Assembly (NCBI GenBank): GCA_937770485.1
Contig: CALJHX010000033.1
Coordinates: 1 to 44,618, forward strand
Direction: 5' to 3'
Length of the DNA stretch: 44,618 bases
Origin: an uncultured Verrucomicrobiae bacterium
GTDB lineage: Bacteria > Verrucomicrobiota > Verrucomicrobiia > Limisphaerales > UBA1096
This document shows positions 25,736 to 34,871 of the stretch, in pieces; the first letter of the stretch is position 1, and each line of letters opens with the position of its first letter. The position numbers and the translations under genes are program-made. The notes beneath the pieces are model-generated. The model ran no database searches. It was not told where the DNA came from and was given only the letters and a program-made list of their open reading frames with translations.

Positions 25736-26382
25736 CCGGTCTCCTCCAGCCGTTTGCGCACCTCGTTGATGATCAATGTGCTGGTCTCCTCGGCTGTCAT
25801 CGCCGAGTTGTCTATGACACGCGCGCCGAGCGCGATCATCAACGGCGCGGCGGCGCGCTGGCTGTCGCGCTTGTCCCTCTCGGCGAGGTTTTCGTCCACG
25901 CCATCGGCGGCCCGGCGCTTGGCCCGCTCATCCAGCGAGGCGTTGAGGTAATACTTGAAGTCCGTCTCGGGAAAAATGTTCGAGCCGATGTCGCGGCCCT
26001 CCATCACGAGGTTCCCGAACCGGGCGCAGTCGCGCTGCTTGATCTTCATCCACTTGCGCACCCCCGGTACGGCGGCGACGGTTGGCACGGCGGCGCTCGT
26101 CTCGGCGGTGCGAATTTCCTTCTCCGGCAAGTAGCCGTCGACGTACAGGCGAATGTGCCCATCGTCGTTTCGCAGCTCGGCTTTCCAGCGGCGGCACAGC
26201 GACGCGATCGCCTTCTCGTTATCGAGCGCCACGCCCTTCTCGAGGCAATGCCACGCGAGGCTGCGGTACATGGCGCCGGTGTCGACGTAAACGTATTCCA
26301 GCGCCTTGGCGACGAGTTTGGCGTTGGTGCTTTTTCCACTGGCGCTGGTTCCATCTAGCGCGATCACGATTGGTTCTCCCAT
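25732..26382 (-). CDS. cmk: Cytidylate kinase
   Basis: Phosphorylates CMP and dCMP using ATP. The Walker A loop is ALDGTSASGKSTNAKL. YVDTGAMYRSLAWH, LVMEGRDIGSNIFP and YYLNASLDERAKRR are the CMP-binding and lid motifs of the Cmk family. 216 residues is standard. The gene lies 18 bases after aroA and overlaps plsC by four bases, so one transcript carries aromatic, nucleotide and lipid enzymes. Confidence 0.95.
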   Translation of the reverse strand: MGEPIVIALDGTSASGKSTNAKLVAKALEYVYVDTGAMYRSLAWHCLEKGVALDNEKAIASLCRRWKAELRNDDGHIRLYVDGYLPEKEIRTAETSAAVPTVAAVPGVRKWMKIKQRDCARFGNLVMEGRDIGSNIFPETDFKYYLNASLDERAKRRAADGVDENLAERDKRDSQRAAAPLMIALGARVIDNSAMTAEETSTLIINEVRKRLEETG

Positions 26383-26400
26383 GAATAAATTTGGTTGCTG

Positions 26401-27675
26401 TCAGTCCGCCGCCAACTGATCCGGTTTCAGCGGGATGCCCTGTCCGTCCAGCAGCGTTGCCCCCAACCCCAAGGGAGTTGGCGTAGCGAGCTTTTGGAAA
26501 AACGTGGGGAACGTCTTGCGAACGCAGGCGGGATTCTTGATGCGGATGCCGGGCACTTTCAATCCCAGAGTCGCAAAACACATCGCGATACGATGATCGT
26601 CGTGCGTCTCGATCGTCGCGCCGCGCAACACGGTGGGCGAGATCTCCAGCGTGTCGCCGCTCTCGACCACTGCCGCACCGCACTTGGCCAATCCCGTGCG
26701 CAGCGCCTCGACACGCTCGCATTCCTGCAGTCGCAGCCGGCCCAAGTCGGTGAACCGTACCGGCCGCTTGGCCAACGGTGCGATGGCGATCGCCGTCATA
26801 ATGCTGTCGCCCAAGTCGTCCCGCCGCGAAAGCCCGCCGGGCAGCGGCAGCTTGGCCGGGAACTCCGCATCGATCTGCCAGCCGCTGCTTGGCCAGCGCG
26901 TCACGGTGATCGGCTTCCCGCCGTCTGCCGACAAAATGTAGCCGGCGGCCCAATAATAACTGCCGCCCGAGGCGTCTGGCTCGATGGGCAACCGGCCGCC
27001 GCCGAGCGGGAACGCCCTGATCAAGCCGGTGGTCATCGCAACGTACGGCGACTCCACGCCTCTCTCGCCATCGATGCCGATTTGCCATTGACCAAGCCCA
27101 GCGCACAACAGCAGCGCCGAGGCAAACTGTGAACTCTCCCCGATGTCCACGCGGCAACTCCCGGCGCTTGGCCCGCTGCCGTGAATCGTCACTGGCAATT
27201 TGTCGTTCTTCGAGTCGATGCGGTAGCCGAGCCTCCTCAGCGCGTGCAGCAACGCGGCCTGTGGTCGTTCGTGCATACGCGGCACACCGGCGAGCCGATA
27301 GACGCCTTGGCCAAGGCAGAGGAACGCCGTGAGAAACCGCGCCGCTGTGCCGGCGTTGCCGACAAACAACTCGAGCGGCTGCGCCGCCGTGCCGCCAGCC
27401 GGAATCGCTTGGCCAAGCCCGGTAATAATGAGGGTGCGGTTGCCGGGTTCGCCGGCGTCGGGCCGGACGCAGATCGAGTAGCCAAGCCGCCGTAACGCCT
27501 CGACCATCACTTGCGTGTCCTCGCTCCACAACGCGCCCTCAAGTGTCACATCGCCCTTGGCCAAGGCGGAGAGGATGAGCGCGCGGTTCGTGATGCTCTT
27601 CGAGCCAGGCACGGTGATCTCCACCTCGGGCGCTGCGCTGAGTGGGACGATCTCGATGAGGTCGGGCAACGGCAT
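26401..27675 (-). CDS. aroA: 3-phosphoshikimate 1-carboxyvinyltransferase (EPSP synthase)
   Basis: Sixth step of the shikimate pathway, joining PEP to shikimate-3-phosphate. Substrate-binding motifs: VPGSKSITNRALIL (N-terminal), LFVGNAGTAARFLTA (PEP-binding GNAGTA loop), GESSQFASALLL and ETHDDHRIAMCFATLG (C-terminal). 424 residues is normal. The gene contains three full CTTGGCCAAG copies (27306, 27408, 27556) and two extra TTGGCCAA cores (26684, 26768), read as short peptides such as GLGQAIPAGG, CLGQGV and ALAKGD. These fall at surface-like loops. It starts two bases after the tyrA stop. Confidence 0.95.
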   Translation of the reverse strand: MPLPDLIEIVPLSAAPEVEITVPGSKSITNRALILSALAKGDVTLEGALWSEDTQVMVEALRRLGYSICVRPDAGEPGNRTLIITGLGQAIPAGGTAAQPLELFVGNAGTAARFLTAFLCLGQGVYRLAGVPRMHERPQAALLHALRRLGYRIDSKNDKLPVTIHGSGPSAGSCRVDIGESSQFASALLLCAGLGQWQIGIDGERGVESPYVAMTTGLIRAFPLGGGRLPIEPDASGGSYYWAAGYILSADGGKPITVTRWPSSGWQIDAEFPAKLPLPGGLSRRDDLGDSIMTAIAIAPLAKRPVRFTDLGRLRLQECERVEALRTGLAKCGAAVVESGDTLEISPTVLRGATIETHDDHRIAMCFATLGLKVPGIRIKNPACVRKTFPTFFQKLATPTPLGLGATLLDGQGIPLKPDQLAAD

Positions 27676-27677
27676 CG

Positions 27678-28553
27678 TCAGTCGGTTTCGTCGGAATTAT
27701 TCCAGTTGTCCCGCGCAACCTTGGCTCGTTGCAGCCAGGTCTCGATCGCTTCTGGAGAATCGCCGGCGATCAGCCCGCGCAGTTGGCCAAGCTCGTTGGC
27801 GAACTCGTCAATTGCGGCAAGAATGTCGTCGCGGTTTGAGCCGACGATGTCGCGCCACATCACCGGCGATCCGGCGGCAAGTCGTGTCATATCGCGAAAA
27901 CCGGTCGCGCAAAGCTGCGCCTGCTGTTCGCCGTGCGCAGGATCGAGTACGCGCACGGCCAGGGCCGAGGCCAGCAGGTGAGGCAGGTGGCTGCAGCGGG
28001 CGACGAGCCGGTCGTGCGTGTCAGCTGGCATGACAACCGGCCGTGAGCCGAGGTCGGCCCAGAAATCGTTCACCGTGGTGAGCGCTTCGGCGTCGGTGTC
28101 ACTGGTAGGCGTGACTAGGCAGACGGTGCCGTCGAACAAGTCCGCCCGTGCGGCGCTTGGCCCGGTTTGGTCACTGCCGGCCATCGGATGGCTGCCGACG
28201 AAGCGCGCGCCAGCCGCGGCGCAAATCGGCGTCAACTCGGCGACGAGTTGCTTTTTCGTGCTGCCGACGTCGGTGATGACCGTGCCTGGTTTGAGGTCGG
28301 GCAGTGTGCGCTTGGCCAAGCCGGCCAAGCCGGAGATGGGCGTGCACAGCACGACCAAGTCGGCACCGGCGACTGCCTCGGCGGGGTCGAGGGTCACCTC
28401 GTTGGCGATGCCAAGCGCCTGGCACTGGGCCAGGCTCTCGGGACGGCGCACCAGCGCAGAGACGCGCCTGGCCATGCCGCGCGCCCGCGCAGCCAAGCCG
28501 ATCGAACCGCCGAGCAGGCCGGCCCCGATGATGGTGAGTTTGTCCAACGGCAC
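27678..28553 (-). CDS. tyrA: Prephenate dehydrogenase (tyrosine biosynthesis)
   Basis: NAD-dependent oxidative decarboxylation of prephenate to 4-hydroxyphenylpyruvate. The nucleotide site is LTIIGAGLLGGSIGLAARAR. VITDVGSTKKQL, FVGSHPMAGSDQTG and ARCSHLPHLLASALA carry the conserved His and Ser residues of TyrA. At 291 residues it has the catalytic domain only, with no ACT domain, so feedback by tyrosine may be absent. The open frame goes back to 28661; the GTG at 28553 gives the usual N-terminus. First gene of the reverse-strand operon tyrA-aroA-cmk-plsC and divergent from pyrH. Confidence 0.92.
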   Translation of the reverse strand: MPLDKLTIIGAGLLGGSIGLAARARGMARRVSALVRRPESLAQCQALGIANEVTLDPAEAVAGADLVVLCTPISGLAGLAKRTLPDLKPGTVITDVGSTKKQLVAELTPICAAAGARFVGSHPMAGSDQTGPSAARADLFDGTVCLVTPTSDTDAEALTTVNDFWADLGSRPVVMPADTHDRLVARCSHLPHLLASALAVRVLDPAHGEQQAQLCATGFRDMTRLAAGSPVMWRDIVGSNRDDILAAIDEFANELGQLRGLIAGDSPEAIETWLQRAKVARDNWNNSDETD

Positions 28554-28707
28554 CCGCTCATTAAACTGGCGCAGCCACCGGGAGTCGAGCAGAGTTGGGT
28601 ATTGGGCAAAAAAGAGAGCGCCGCATTGACGCCGGGTGGGGTGGCCTGTTAGACACAACACCCAGTTTGGGCAGACCTAGTTTGGCGACTGGACGCTCAC
28701 AAAAATC

Positions 28708-29454
28708 ATGCCAGAAAAAAAGAAGACGACTGCGAAACCCACCCGGCAAAAGCCAAAGTTCCGCCGCGTGCTGCTCAAGATCAGCGGCGAGGTATTGGGC
28801 GGCAAAACCGGCGGTATCTGCCCGGAATCCGTTCACGACGTGGCGGCCCAGGTTCGCGAGGTGGCGCGGCTGGGCGTGCAGATCGGTGTCGTGGTCGGCG
28901 GCGGCAATATTTTTCGCGGCCTGCAGGGCAGCGAGAAGGGTATCGAGCGGGCGACTGGCGACTACATGGGCATGCTCGCCACGGTGATCAACTCGATGGC
29001 ATTGCAGGACGCGCTCGAGAAACAGGGCGTGCCGACCCGCGTGCAGTCGGCCATCAGCATGTCGCAGGTCGCCGAGCCGTTCATCCGCCGCCGAGCCGTG
29101 CGTCACTTGGAGAAGGGCCGCGTGGTGATCTTCGGCGGCGGCACGGGCAACCCGTACTGCTCCACCGACACGGCGGCCGCGCTGCGGGCCAACGAGATCG
29201 GTGCAGAGGTGATTTTGAAGGCCACAAAAGTCGACGGCATCTACGACAGCGACCCGATGAAAAACCCGAAGGCTAAGCGCTTCGCAACAATCAGCTACCT
29301 CGACGCGCTGCAGAAACGGCTCAAGATAATGGACTCAACGGCGTTCTCGTTGTGCATGGATAACGGCATGCCTATCATCGTCTTCGATCTCTTCAAAAAA
29401 CACAATTTCCGCAAAATCATCCTCGGCGGAAAAGTCGGCACGCGGGTGAGCTAA
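28708..29454 (+). CDS. pyrH: UMP kinase
   Basis: Phosphorylates UMP to UDP; amino-acid-kinase fold, hexameric in bacteria. Motifs: [66 protein letters not shown] and [12 protein letters not shown]. The first 20 residues are a Lys-rich extension ([17 protein letters not shown]) not seen in most homologues. It stands alone, divergent from tyrA; the usual frr or tsf neighbours are not adjacent. Confidence 0.96.
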   Translation: MPEKKKTTAKPTRQKPKFRRVLLKISGEVLGGKTGGICPESVHDVAAQVREVARLGVQIGVVVGGGNIFRGLQGSEKGIERATGDYMGMLATVINSMALQDALEKQGVPTRVQSAISMSQVAEPFIRRRAVRHLEKGRVVIFGGGTGNPYCSTDTAAALRANEIGAEVILKATKVDGIYDSDPMKNPKAKRFATISYLDALQKRLKIMDSTAFSLCMDNGMPIIVFDLFKKHNFRKIILGGKVGTRVS

Positions 29455-29463
29455 GGGTAGGGA

Positions 29464-30276
29464 TCAAATGTTCACTTCGCCGGTCGCAGTGTCGTCTGGC
29501 TGCAGGCCAATTTTCTCACGGATTTCCGCCAGTTCGTCGCGGATGCCATTTTTGAAAAAAGTGATGTCGGCTTTGTGAATGAGCAGGTTGGCACCCATGT
29601 TGACGAAGCGCGCCTGGCTGGCGGTGTCGCCCCACGCGTGAATGCCGGCGCCGATGCCCTTGGCTCGCGCCTTGGTAAAAATCGTTTCGGCGGTTTTGAG
29701 AAACGTGGGATCGTCGTATTGCTCCGGCTTGCCAAGGTTGCACGACAAGTCGTGAGGCCCGATTAGCACCGAGTCGATGCCTGGCACGTCGAGGATACGA
29801 TCGAGGTTTTCGACGGCCGGCACGCTCTCGATGTTAACGATGAGTAGGTTGTTTTCGTTGAGGCCGTGTGCGTAGTTGGCGAGATCGCCAGGGAGCGGTT
29901 CACCGGCGATGGTGTCGTTGAGGCGCTGACCCTTAAGCGGACGCAGCTTGGTTGCGCCGCGCAATTGCTGCACCTGCTCGGCCTGCTCGATGTACGGTGC
30001 GACGACTCCCGCTGCGCCGTCGTCGAGTAGCATCGTCGCCTCGTATGGCGAAGGGGAGACGGTGCGCACCAGTGGAGGCAATCCCATCGCGGCGTAGGTG
30101 CGGCACATCCACGAAACCTGGCTGCGGTCCAGCGCAATGTGCTCGGTGTCGATGAAAACAAAATCAAGTCCGCAGTCGCCAAGCACTTTCGGCCAGAAAG
30201 GGGAGGGTGAAACGATCAGTGTCCCGAAAACCGGCCCGCCATTATGCAGCGTTTTTTTTAATTCAACGGATGTCAT
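29464..30276 (-). CDS. HpcH/HpaI-family aldolase (2-keto-3-deoxy sugar-acid aldolase-like)
   Basis: A 270-residue TIM-barrel class II aldolase. Features: FVFIDTEHIALDRSQ (metal/substrate Glu-His), GAAGVVAPYIEQAEQV, LIVNIESVPAVENLD (metal ligand Glu) and DSVLIGPHDLSCNLG. Family members split 2-keto-3-deoxy acids into pyruvate plus an aldehyde. It is the last of three tightly packed genes (gaps of one and three bases) after two Gfo/Idh/MocA oxidoreductases, which suggests a sugar or sugar-acid breakdown pathway. Substrate unknown. Confidence 0.88.
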   Translation of the reverse strand: MTSVELKKTLHNGGPVFGTLIVSPSPFWPKVLGDCGLDFVFIDTEHIALDRSQVSWMCRTYAAMGLPPLVRTVSPSPYEATMLLDDGAAGVVAPYIEQAEQVQQLRGATKLRPLKGQRLNDTIAGEPLPGDLANYAHGLNENNLLIVNIESVPAVENLDRILDVPGIDSVLIGPHDLSCNLGKPEQYDDPTFLKTAETIFTKARAKGIGAGIHAWGDTASQARFVNMGANLLIHKADITFFKNGIRDELAEIREKIGLQPDDTATGEVNI

Positions 30277-30277
30277 T

Positions 30278-31387
30278 TTAGTGGGTCACCTCCACCGGTT
30301 GGCCGGTTTTGCCGGATTCGACAGCGGCGAAAACGGTGGCGGCGATGTCGCGCCCCCCTTTGGCATTGAGGATCGGTTCGCAGCCGGTGTCGAGTGCGCG
30401 GGCGAAGTCGTCCATCAGTAGGAAGTCATTTTCGTTGGCGATGCGCTCGTTTTTGAACTCCAGCGGCGGCTGGTCGCGGTAATGGATGCTGACCTCCGGC
30501 CGGGCCTCGGTGATGACAATCCCGCCTTTCGAGCCGATGGCGTGAATCTTGATTTCGCCGATGTCCGGGTGGCTCGCCGCACCGGTGCGACCGATGCAAA
30601 GCGAACCGACGGTGCCGTTGTCAAGTTCCAGCGAGACAGAGGCGAGGTCATCCACGTGGTTATCGACATTGACTTGATGGAAATGTCTCGCAGTGCGGGC
30701 GAACACCCGCCGCACATTCGCGTTGGCGAGCATGCGGATGTAGGCGAGCGGATAGATGCCCTCGATCTGCAACTCACCCATCGCCTCGATGCCAACGCCT
30801 CCGTCGGAGCCATCGGCGTGCGCCTTGAGTTGTCGCTCGAGCCAGTTGATAGGCGGGTCGCCGAGCTGGCGGGTACCTTTGGGCGGGCCGGCGTCTTTTG
30901 AAAAATAAAAGTCAACATGAATAGCGTGCAGTTCACCGATCGCTCCCGACTGAATCACTTCTTTGGCCTGGATGACAGCAGGCAAGAAATTGCGATTCCA
31001 CAACAGAAATTTAACATTGTTTCGCTGAACGGCCTCGACCAGGCGATCGCATTCGGAGAGGCGGGTGGACATCGGCTTGTCGGCAATGACGTGCAGCCCG
31101 GCGTCGGCGGCGCGGACGGCGAGGTCGCAATGCCGCTCGGCCTCGGAACTGACCACCGCCATGTCCAGTTCGTATTCGGCGATCGCCTTGGCGATGTCGC
31201 GCAAGTAGGAGATGCCGAACTCGTCGGCGAACCGTTGGTTGCGTTCGTGCACCCAATCCGGCTGGTCGGCATCGTCGGTGACGACGACCAATTCAAATCG
31301 CGGATGCGCAGCGACGGCATGCGGCAGGTAGTCGTGCTTTACCACGCTCAACACGGCAACTCGAAATTTTTTCCGCAAATCAGCCAT
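30278..31387 (-). CDS. Gfo/Idh/MocA-family oxidoreductase
   Basis: A 369-residue NAD(P)-dependent sugar oxidoreductase. The N-terminal Rossmann part runs RVAVLSVVKHDYLPHAVA..ELVVVTDDA; the dinucleotide loop is atypical (no GxGxxG). DMAVVSSEAERHCDLAVRAA and HVIADKPMSTRLSE follow, the latter the K-P catalytic motif. The C-terminal sheet domain has the conserved GSDGGVGIEAMGELQIEGIY region. It lies in an operon one base upstream of the aldolase, so it probably acts in the same catabolic route. Confidence 0.88.
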   Translation of the reverse strand: MADLRKKFRVAVLSVVKHDYLPHAVAAHPRFELVVVTDDADQPDWVHERNQRFADEFGISYLRDIAKAIAEYELDMAVVSSEAERHCDLAVRAADAGLHVIADKPMSTRLSECDRLVEAVQRNNVKFLLWNRNFLPAVIQAKEVIQSGAIGELHAIHVDFYFSKDAGPPKGTRQLGDPPINWLERQLKAHADGSDGGVGIEAMGELQIEGIYPLAYIRMLANANVRRVFARTARHFHQVNVDNHVDDLASVSLELDNGTVGSLCIGRTGAASHPDIGEIKIHAIGSKGGIVITEARPEVSIHYRDQPPLEFKNERIANENDFLLMDDFARALDTGCEPILNAKGGRDIAATVFAAVESGKTGQPVEVTH

Positions 31388-31390
31388 GGA

Positions 31391-32308
31391 TTAGCTGTTC
31401 TCCTTTTGTTCGATCACATGGTTTGAGCTTGCTGACTCGATGATTTGTTCGGTCACCGCGATGGCGCGCATGGCGTCTTTTAGGAGCACGGTGGCCTGGC
31501 GTTGTTCGTGGATGGCATCGACGAATTCCTGCAATTGCCCGGCGAGATCGGTGTGGCCTTGGCTGGCGCGCAGTGCGTTCGGTTGGTCACCGGCGTAGAG
31601 CAGGTTCATGTTGTGATGATCGTCAGCGTAAGCCGCTCCGGTGCCACCGGTTATCGACAGCGAAAAGTAGTCGCCGCCCGCAGGGAGCGAACAGGCAATG
31701 TCGATCATCGCCATGCCGCCGTTAGCGAAGCCAAGGTGGAACTGTATGTAGTCCGGATTACTCGGTGTTAGCAGCGTCCAGACTTTTTCCGGAGCGCCGC
31801 CGAACATCCAGCAGGCCAGGTCGGCGTCCGGCAGGATGCGCTCGGTGAGCGACTCGGGTGTTGCCTCGGGCGGCAGCCAGCGGTGGATGCGGAGCAGTCC
31901 AGGTGCACCGAGTTTTCCGGCATCGAGGCTGCGCTTGACCGCCTGGATCGACGGCAAAAACCGCCAAGTGTGAGCCGGCATGAGCATGGTGTCCGCTTGG
32001 CCAAGCGCAGCGATGTCGGCGAGTAACGGGCTGGCGAGCGCCGGTTTTCCCGCTGCGGCGGCCTTGGCCAAGACAGCCGCTTGGCCGGGATCGGCGTCGA
32101 TGACGACAGCGTCAAAGTCGTTAGCTTGTTCAGTGAACAGCACTTCCGTTGATGGAGCGGTCGTTACTTGGCCAAGTGCCTGGCCGGCTTGTCCATCGGA
32201 GGCGGTCAACGGTACAAAAGCAGCCCAAACCGCTCGGTGTAATCGCGTTCGGATGGCTCCGTAAGATTTAGCCGCTTTTGCTTGGCCAATGAGCGCGAGC
32301 CGGATCAT
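31391..32308 (-). CDS. Divergent Gfo/Idh/MocA-like protein
   Basis: From the ATG at 32308 (MIRLALIGQAKAAKSYGA) this is a 305-residue relative of the oxidoreductase downstream. The usual Rossmann glycines and the E-K-P motif are missing: the latter position reads AAGKPALASPLL. The C-terminal half (LLRIHRWLPPEATPESL, DADLACWMFGGAPEKVW) is better preserved. It may have lost catalysis or be a partner subunit. Three CTTGGCCAAG copies lie within 181 bases (31996, 32063, 32167) and encode ALGQADT, VLAKAAA and QALGQVT. The open frame reaches 32542, but the upstream residues are not family-like. It starts the operon that continues with the next oxidoreductase three bases later. Confidence 0.7.
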   Translation of the reverse strand: MIRLALIGQAKAAKSYGAIRTRLHRAVWAAFVPLTASDGQAGQALGQVTTAPSTEVLFTEQANDFDAVVIDADPGQAAVLAKAAAAGKPALASPLLADIAALGQADTMLMPAHTWRFLPSIQAVKRSLDAGKLGAPGLLRIHRWLPPEATPESLTERILPDADLACWMFGGAPEKVWTLLTPSNPDYIQFHLGFANGGMAMIDIACSLPAGGDYFSLSITGGTGAAYADDHHNMNLLYAGDQPNALRASQGHTDLAGQLQEFVDAIHEQRQATVLLKDAMRAIAVTEQIIESASSNHVIEQKENS

Positions 32309-32464
32309 TTTTTGTCTGCCGTTATCATGCGGGCCTGGGAATGTCTCACGCGACATTCGCCGGGCCAAACCAATTTGTTGCGGAAGCAGCAAGTATTCAG
32401 CATCATTTGCTTGTTTAACGAACTCGAAAGACCAATCGTGCCAGATCCGGACGAAAATCAATCC

Positions 32465-33681
32465 ATGCATAAGCTCACCAAGGCGGGCAGGTACATTATC
32501 ATTATCGCGGCTTTTCTCGGTTGGTTTTTTGGTGGGATGCATTTGGGCATCACGTCGCTCTCAATGGGCTCGGCAGCCAAGGATCTGTTGCGTGGCACGG
32601 GTCAGTTCGAGGTGACGGTAGCGGAACGATCGGCGGCGCAGCAGCAGTTCGAGGAATCCGGCTAGGGTGATGTGCAGGGGTTGGCGTAGGCCAAGGCCGT
32701 TCAACGGCTCGAGACAGCGAGCAGCAAGTGGTACGGATACTATATCTGCGCGCTGCTCTTTGGCGGCGCGGCGGGAGGGCTGGTGTTTGGGCGGATCGGC
32801 GATCGCTTTGGTCGTGTGAAGGGCATGACGTCGGCGATCTGCTGCTACTCGGGTGTGTCCTTCGTTGCCTACTTTGCACGAACGCCGGAGCAGCTTTTGA
32901 TGGCTCGCTTCGTGGTGTGCATGGGCTTGGGCGGGATGTGTCCCAACGGTGTGTGGCGCCGATTGTGCTGGACTTGCTGGTGCCATTGATAGTGCCGGAG
33001 TCGCCCAGCTGGCTGGCTCAACGAACCAGACGCAGTTCCACTGGAACTCTGGAGAAAACGAGAACCAAGCCAGAGAAAAGCACCGGTGAGATTTTCCGGC
33101 CGGTCATGTTTACGGTCACATTGGTTGGTATTTTGTTGGCGACGGCGCCGCTCTTCGGCGCGTGGGGCAGTTCAAACTGGGCAGTGAAATGGGCGGAGGA
33201 TGCTGGGTCGGATGGACTGAAGGCGCAGGTGATCATGGTGCGATCGTTGCCGGGTATCTTCGGCAGTTTCATGGGTGGTTGGATCGCCAGTCTCGTGGGT
33301 CGACAGCGCAGCTATTTTTTTTAATAGCCTGATTTGTCTTAGCAGCGCGCAGTGCATGTTTTGGTTTTCGAGCCCGACAGAGCCGACCGTGTTCCTCGTG
33401 TGGACAGCGGTGCTAGGCTTTTTCAGCGGGATATTCTTCGGATGATACCGTTATTTTTGCCAGAATTGTTCGTGACACGTGTGCGCTCGGTCGGTGCAGG
33501 AGTTTGCTTTAATTTCGGGCGCATCATCACTGCGATAAAGGTGTTTGTGACTGCCGGACTCATCGCATATTTCGACAATGAATTCCGCCAGATTGGTCGG
33601 GTTACCAGTTTAATTTACCTGTTCGGCGTGGTGGGAATTCTCCTCATGCCCAAGGGCGTGGAGGGGAAAATCAAGGATTAG
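32465..33681 (+). pseudogene. Decayed MFS (sugar/organic-acid) transporter
   Basis: Transporter sequence is recognisable but broken. KAGRYIIIIAAFLGWFFGGMHLG starts the first membrane helix. In-frame stops follow at 32663 and 32687, after which the same frame continues with ASSKWYGYYICALLFGGAAG and VFGRIGDRFGRVKG (the MFS loop 2-3 motif) up to MCPNGV. A deletion removes the middle helices; then in another frame come VPLIVPESPSWLAQ and FGSFMGGWIASLVGRQRSYF, stopping at about 33322. A third frame holds FFSGIFFGMIPLFLPELFV to the stop at 33679. At least two stops, two frame changes and a deletion make it clearly dead. It faces the aldolase/oxidoreductase operon and may once have supplied its substrate. 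Confidence 0.85.
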
Positions 33682-33743
33682 CGCGAAGCGGCCCCGCCGG
33701 TTTTGGATTGAACGCGCTTTGGCCCAACGCTATTAACCGCCGC

Positions 33744-34871
33744 GTGAATCCGGACAACAAAACCCATTCGGAAGAATTTCAATTCAACGTCGGCGTGATC
33801 GGGGCCACCGGCTACATCGGCGCCCCGTACCGTGCGGAGATCCGCCAGGCTGCCGGAGCAAACATTGTCGCGTTGTGCGCCCGCCGCCGCGAACTGCTTG
33901 AGCGGGCAGGTGAGGAAGACGGCGCGGAGTTGCTGACCGCCAACTGGCGAGAGGTGGTACAGCACCCGCACGTCAACTTCATCATCGTCGCCACGCCGGA
34001 CGCGCTGCATCACGAGGCCGTGATGGCCTGTGCCGATGCTGGTAAACATCTGCTCTGCGAAAAACCGGTCGGTGTGAACGCCGCCGAAGCGTATGAAATG
34101 TGGGCGGCGTATCGCGATGCCGGGCTGGCGCATTACGTGCCGTTTTGGACGCGTTACTGCGAGCCGTTCGTGCGAACTCGCGAGGTGATTGAGTCCGGCT
34201 TGTTGGGTGACATTCGCGGCGTGGTTTACCGCTGGCACAATCCGCGCCCGGACGACATGCCTCTCACATGGCGCGATGACGCCGGATTGTCGGCGGCAGG
34301 CAGCATTGCCGACGTTGGCTCGCACGCTTACGACACGCTGCGCTGGCTGCTTGGCTGCGAGGCAACGCGGGTGCAGGCGCATGCTGACACGATCACGCCG
34401 GCCAGGGCCGACCTGGGTGCGATCAATCTTACCGAGGCGTTGGCGCTTGGACAGTCGGGCGGCCAAGCGGAGGCATCTAAGCGCCGGGGATCGACGTTCG
34501 ACTACGCGAGCGTGGCGTGGGAGTTTGACAATGGTGCCGTGGCGACGCTGGTGCTGTCGCACACGCCGTTTTTCCGGAAGGGCATTGCGCCCGAGTTGGA
34601 ACTGCACGGCACCAAGGCGTCGCTTGGCCTGGATCGTGTGAGTGGAAACCTGACCCTGGCCAAGCCGGGCGAGCCGGTGGAGATCATCGCCAACGTGCCG
34701 GACAACGGTTTTGGCAATCGTTTCGAGAAATATGTTTTCCCAAGCCTACGCCAGACAATCGCCGGGGAGGAAACCGACCATCCCGACCTTCAGGACGGCT
34801 GGCGCGTGCAACTTTTCACCGATGCTGCCGCCCGCTCAGCCCGCTCTGGCTGCTGGGAAACTGTGGCGTAG
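33744..34871 (+). CDS. Gfo/Idh/MocA-family oxidoreductase
   Basis: A 375-residue oxidoreductase. N-terminal GVIGATGYIGAPYRAEIRQA is a dinucleotide-binding loop (G-A-T-G-Y-I-G). FIIVATPDALHHEAVMACADAG and HLLCEKPVGVNAAEAYEMW carry the E-K-P motif. ADVGSHAYDTLRWLLG is the conserved D-x-G-x-H-x-x-D of the sugar-binding domain, so catalysis should be intact. The start is taken as the GTG at 33744; a TTG at 33708 is also possible. Its stop directly abuts that of the convergent beta-propeller gene. Confidence 0.88.
   Translation: MNPDNKTHSEEFQFNVGVIGATGYIGAPYRAEIRQAAGANIVALCARRRELLERAGEEDGAELLTANWREVVQHPHVNFIIVATPDALHHEAVMACADAGKHLLCEKPVGVNAAEAYEMWAAYRDAGLAHYVPFWTRYCEPFVRTREVIESGLLGDIRGVVYRWHNPRPDDMPLTWRDDAGLSAAGSIADVGSHAYDTLRWLLGCEATRVQAHADTITPARADLGAINLTEALALGQSGGQAEASKRRGSTFDYASVAWEFDNGAVATLVLSHTPFFRKGIAPELELHGTKASLGLDRVSGNLTLAKPGEPVEIIANVPDNGFGNRFEKYVFPSLRQTIAGEETDHPDLQDGWRVQLFTDAAARSARSGCWETVA

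Noticed and set aside
26219..27529. 436-codon reverse-strand frame over aroA and cmk
   Set aside because: Overlaps both genes in another frame and has an Arg-rich composition; a shadow.
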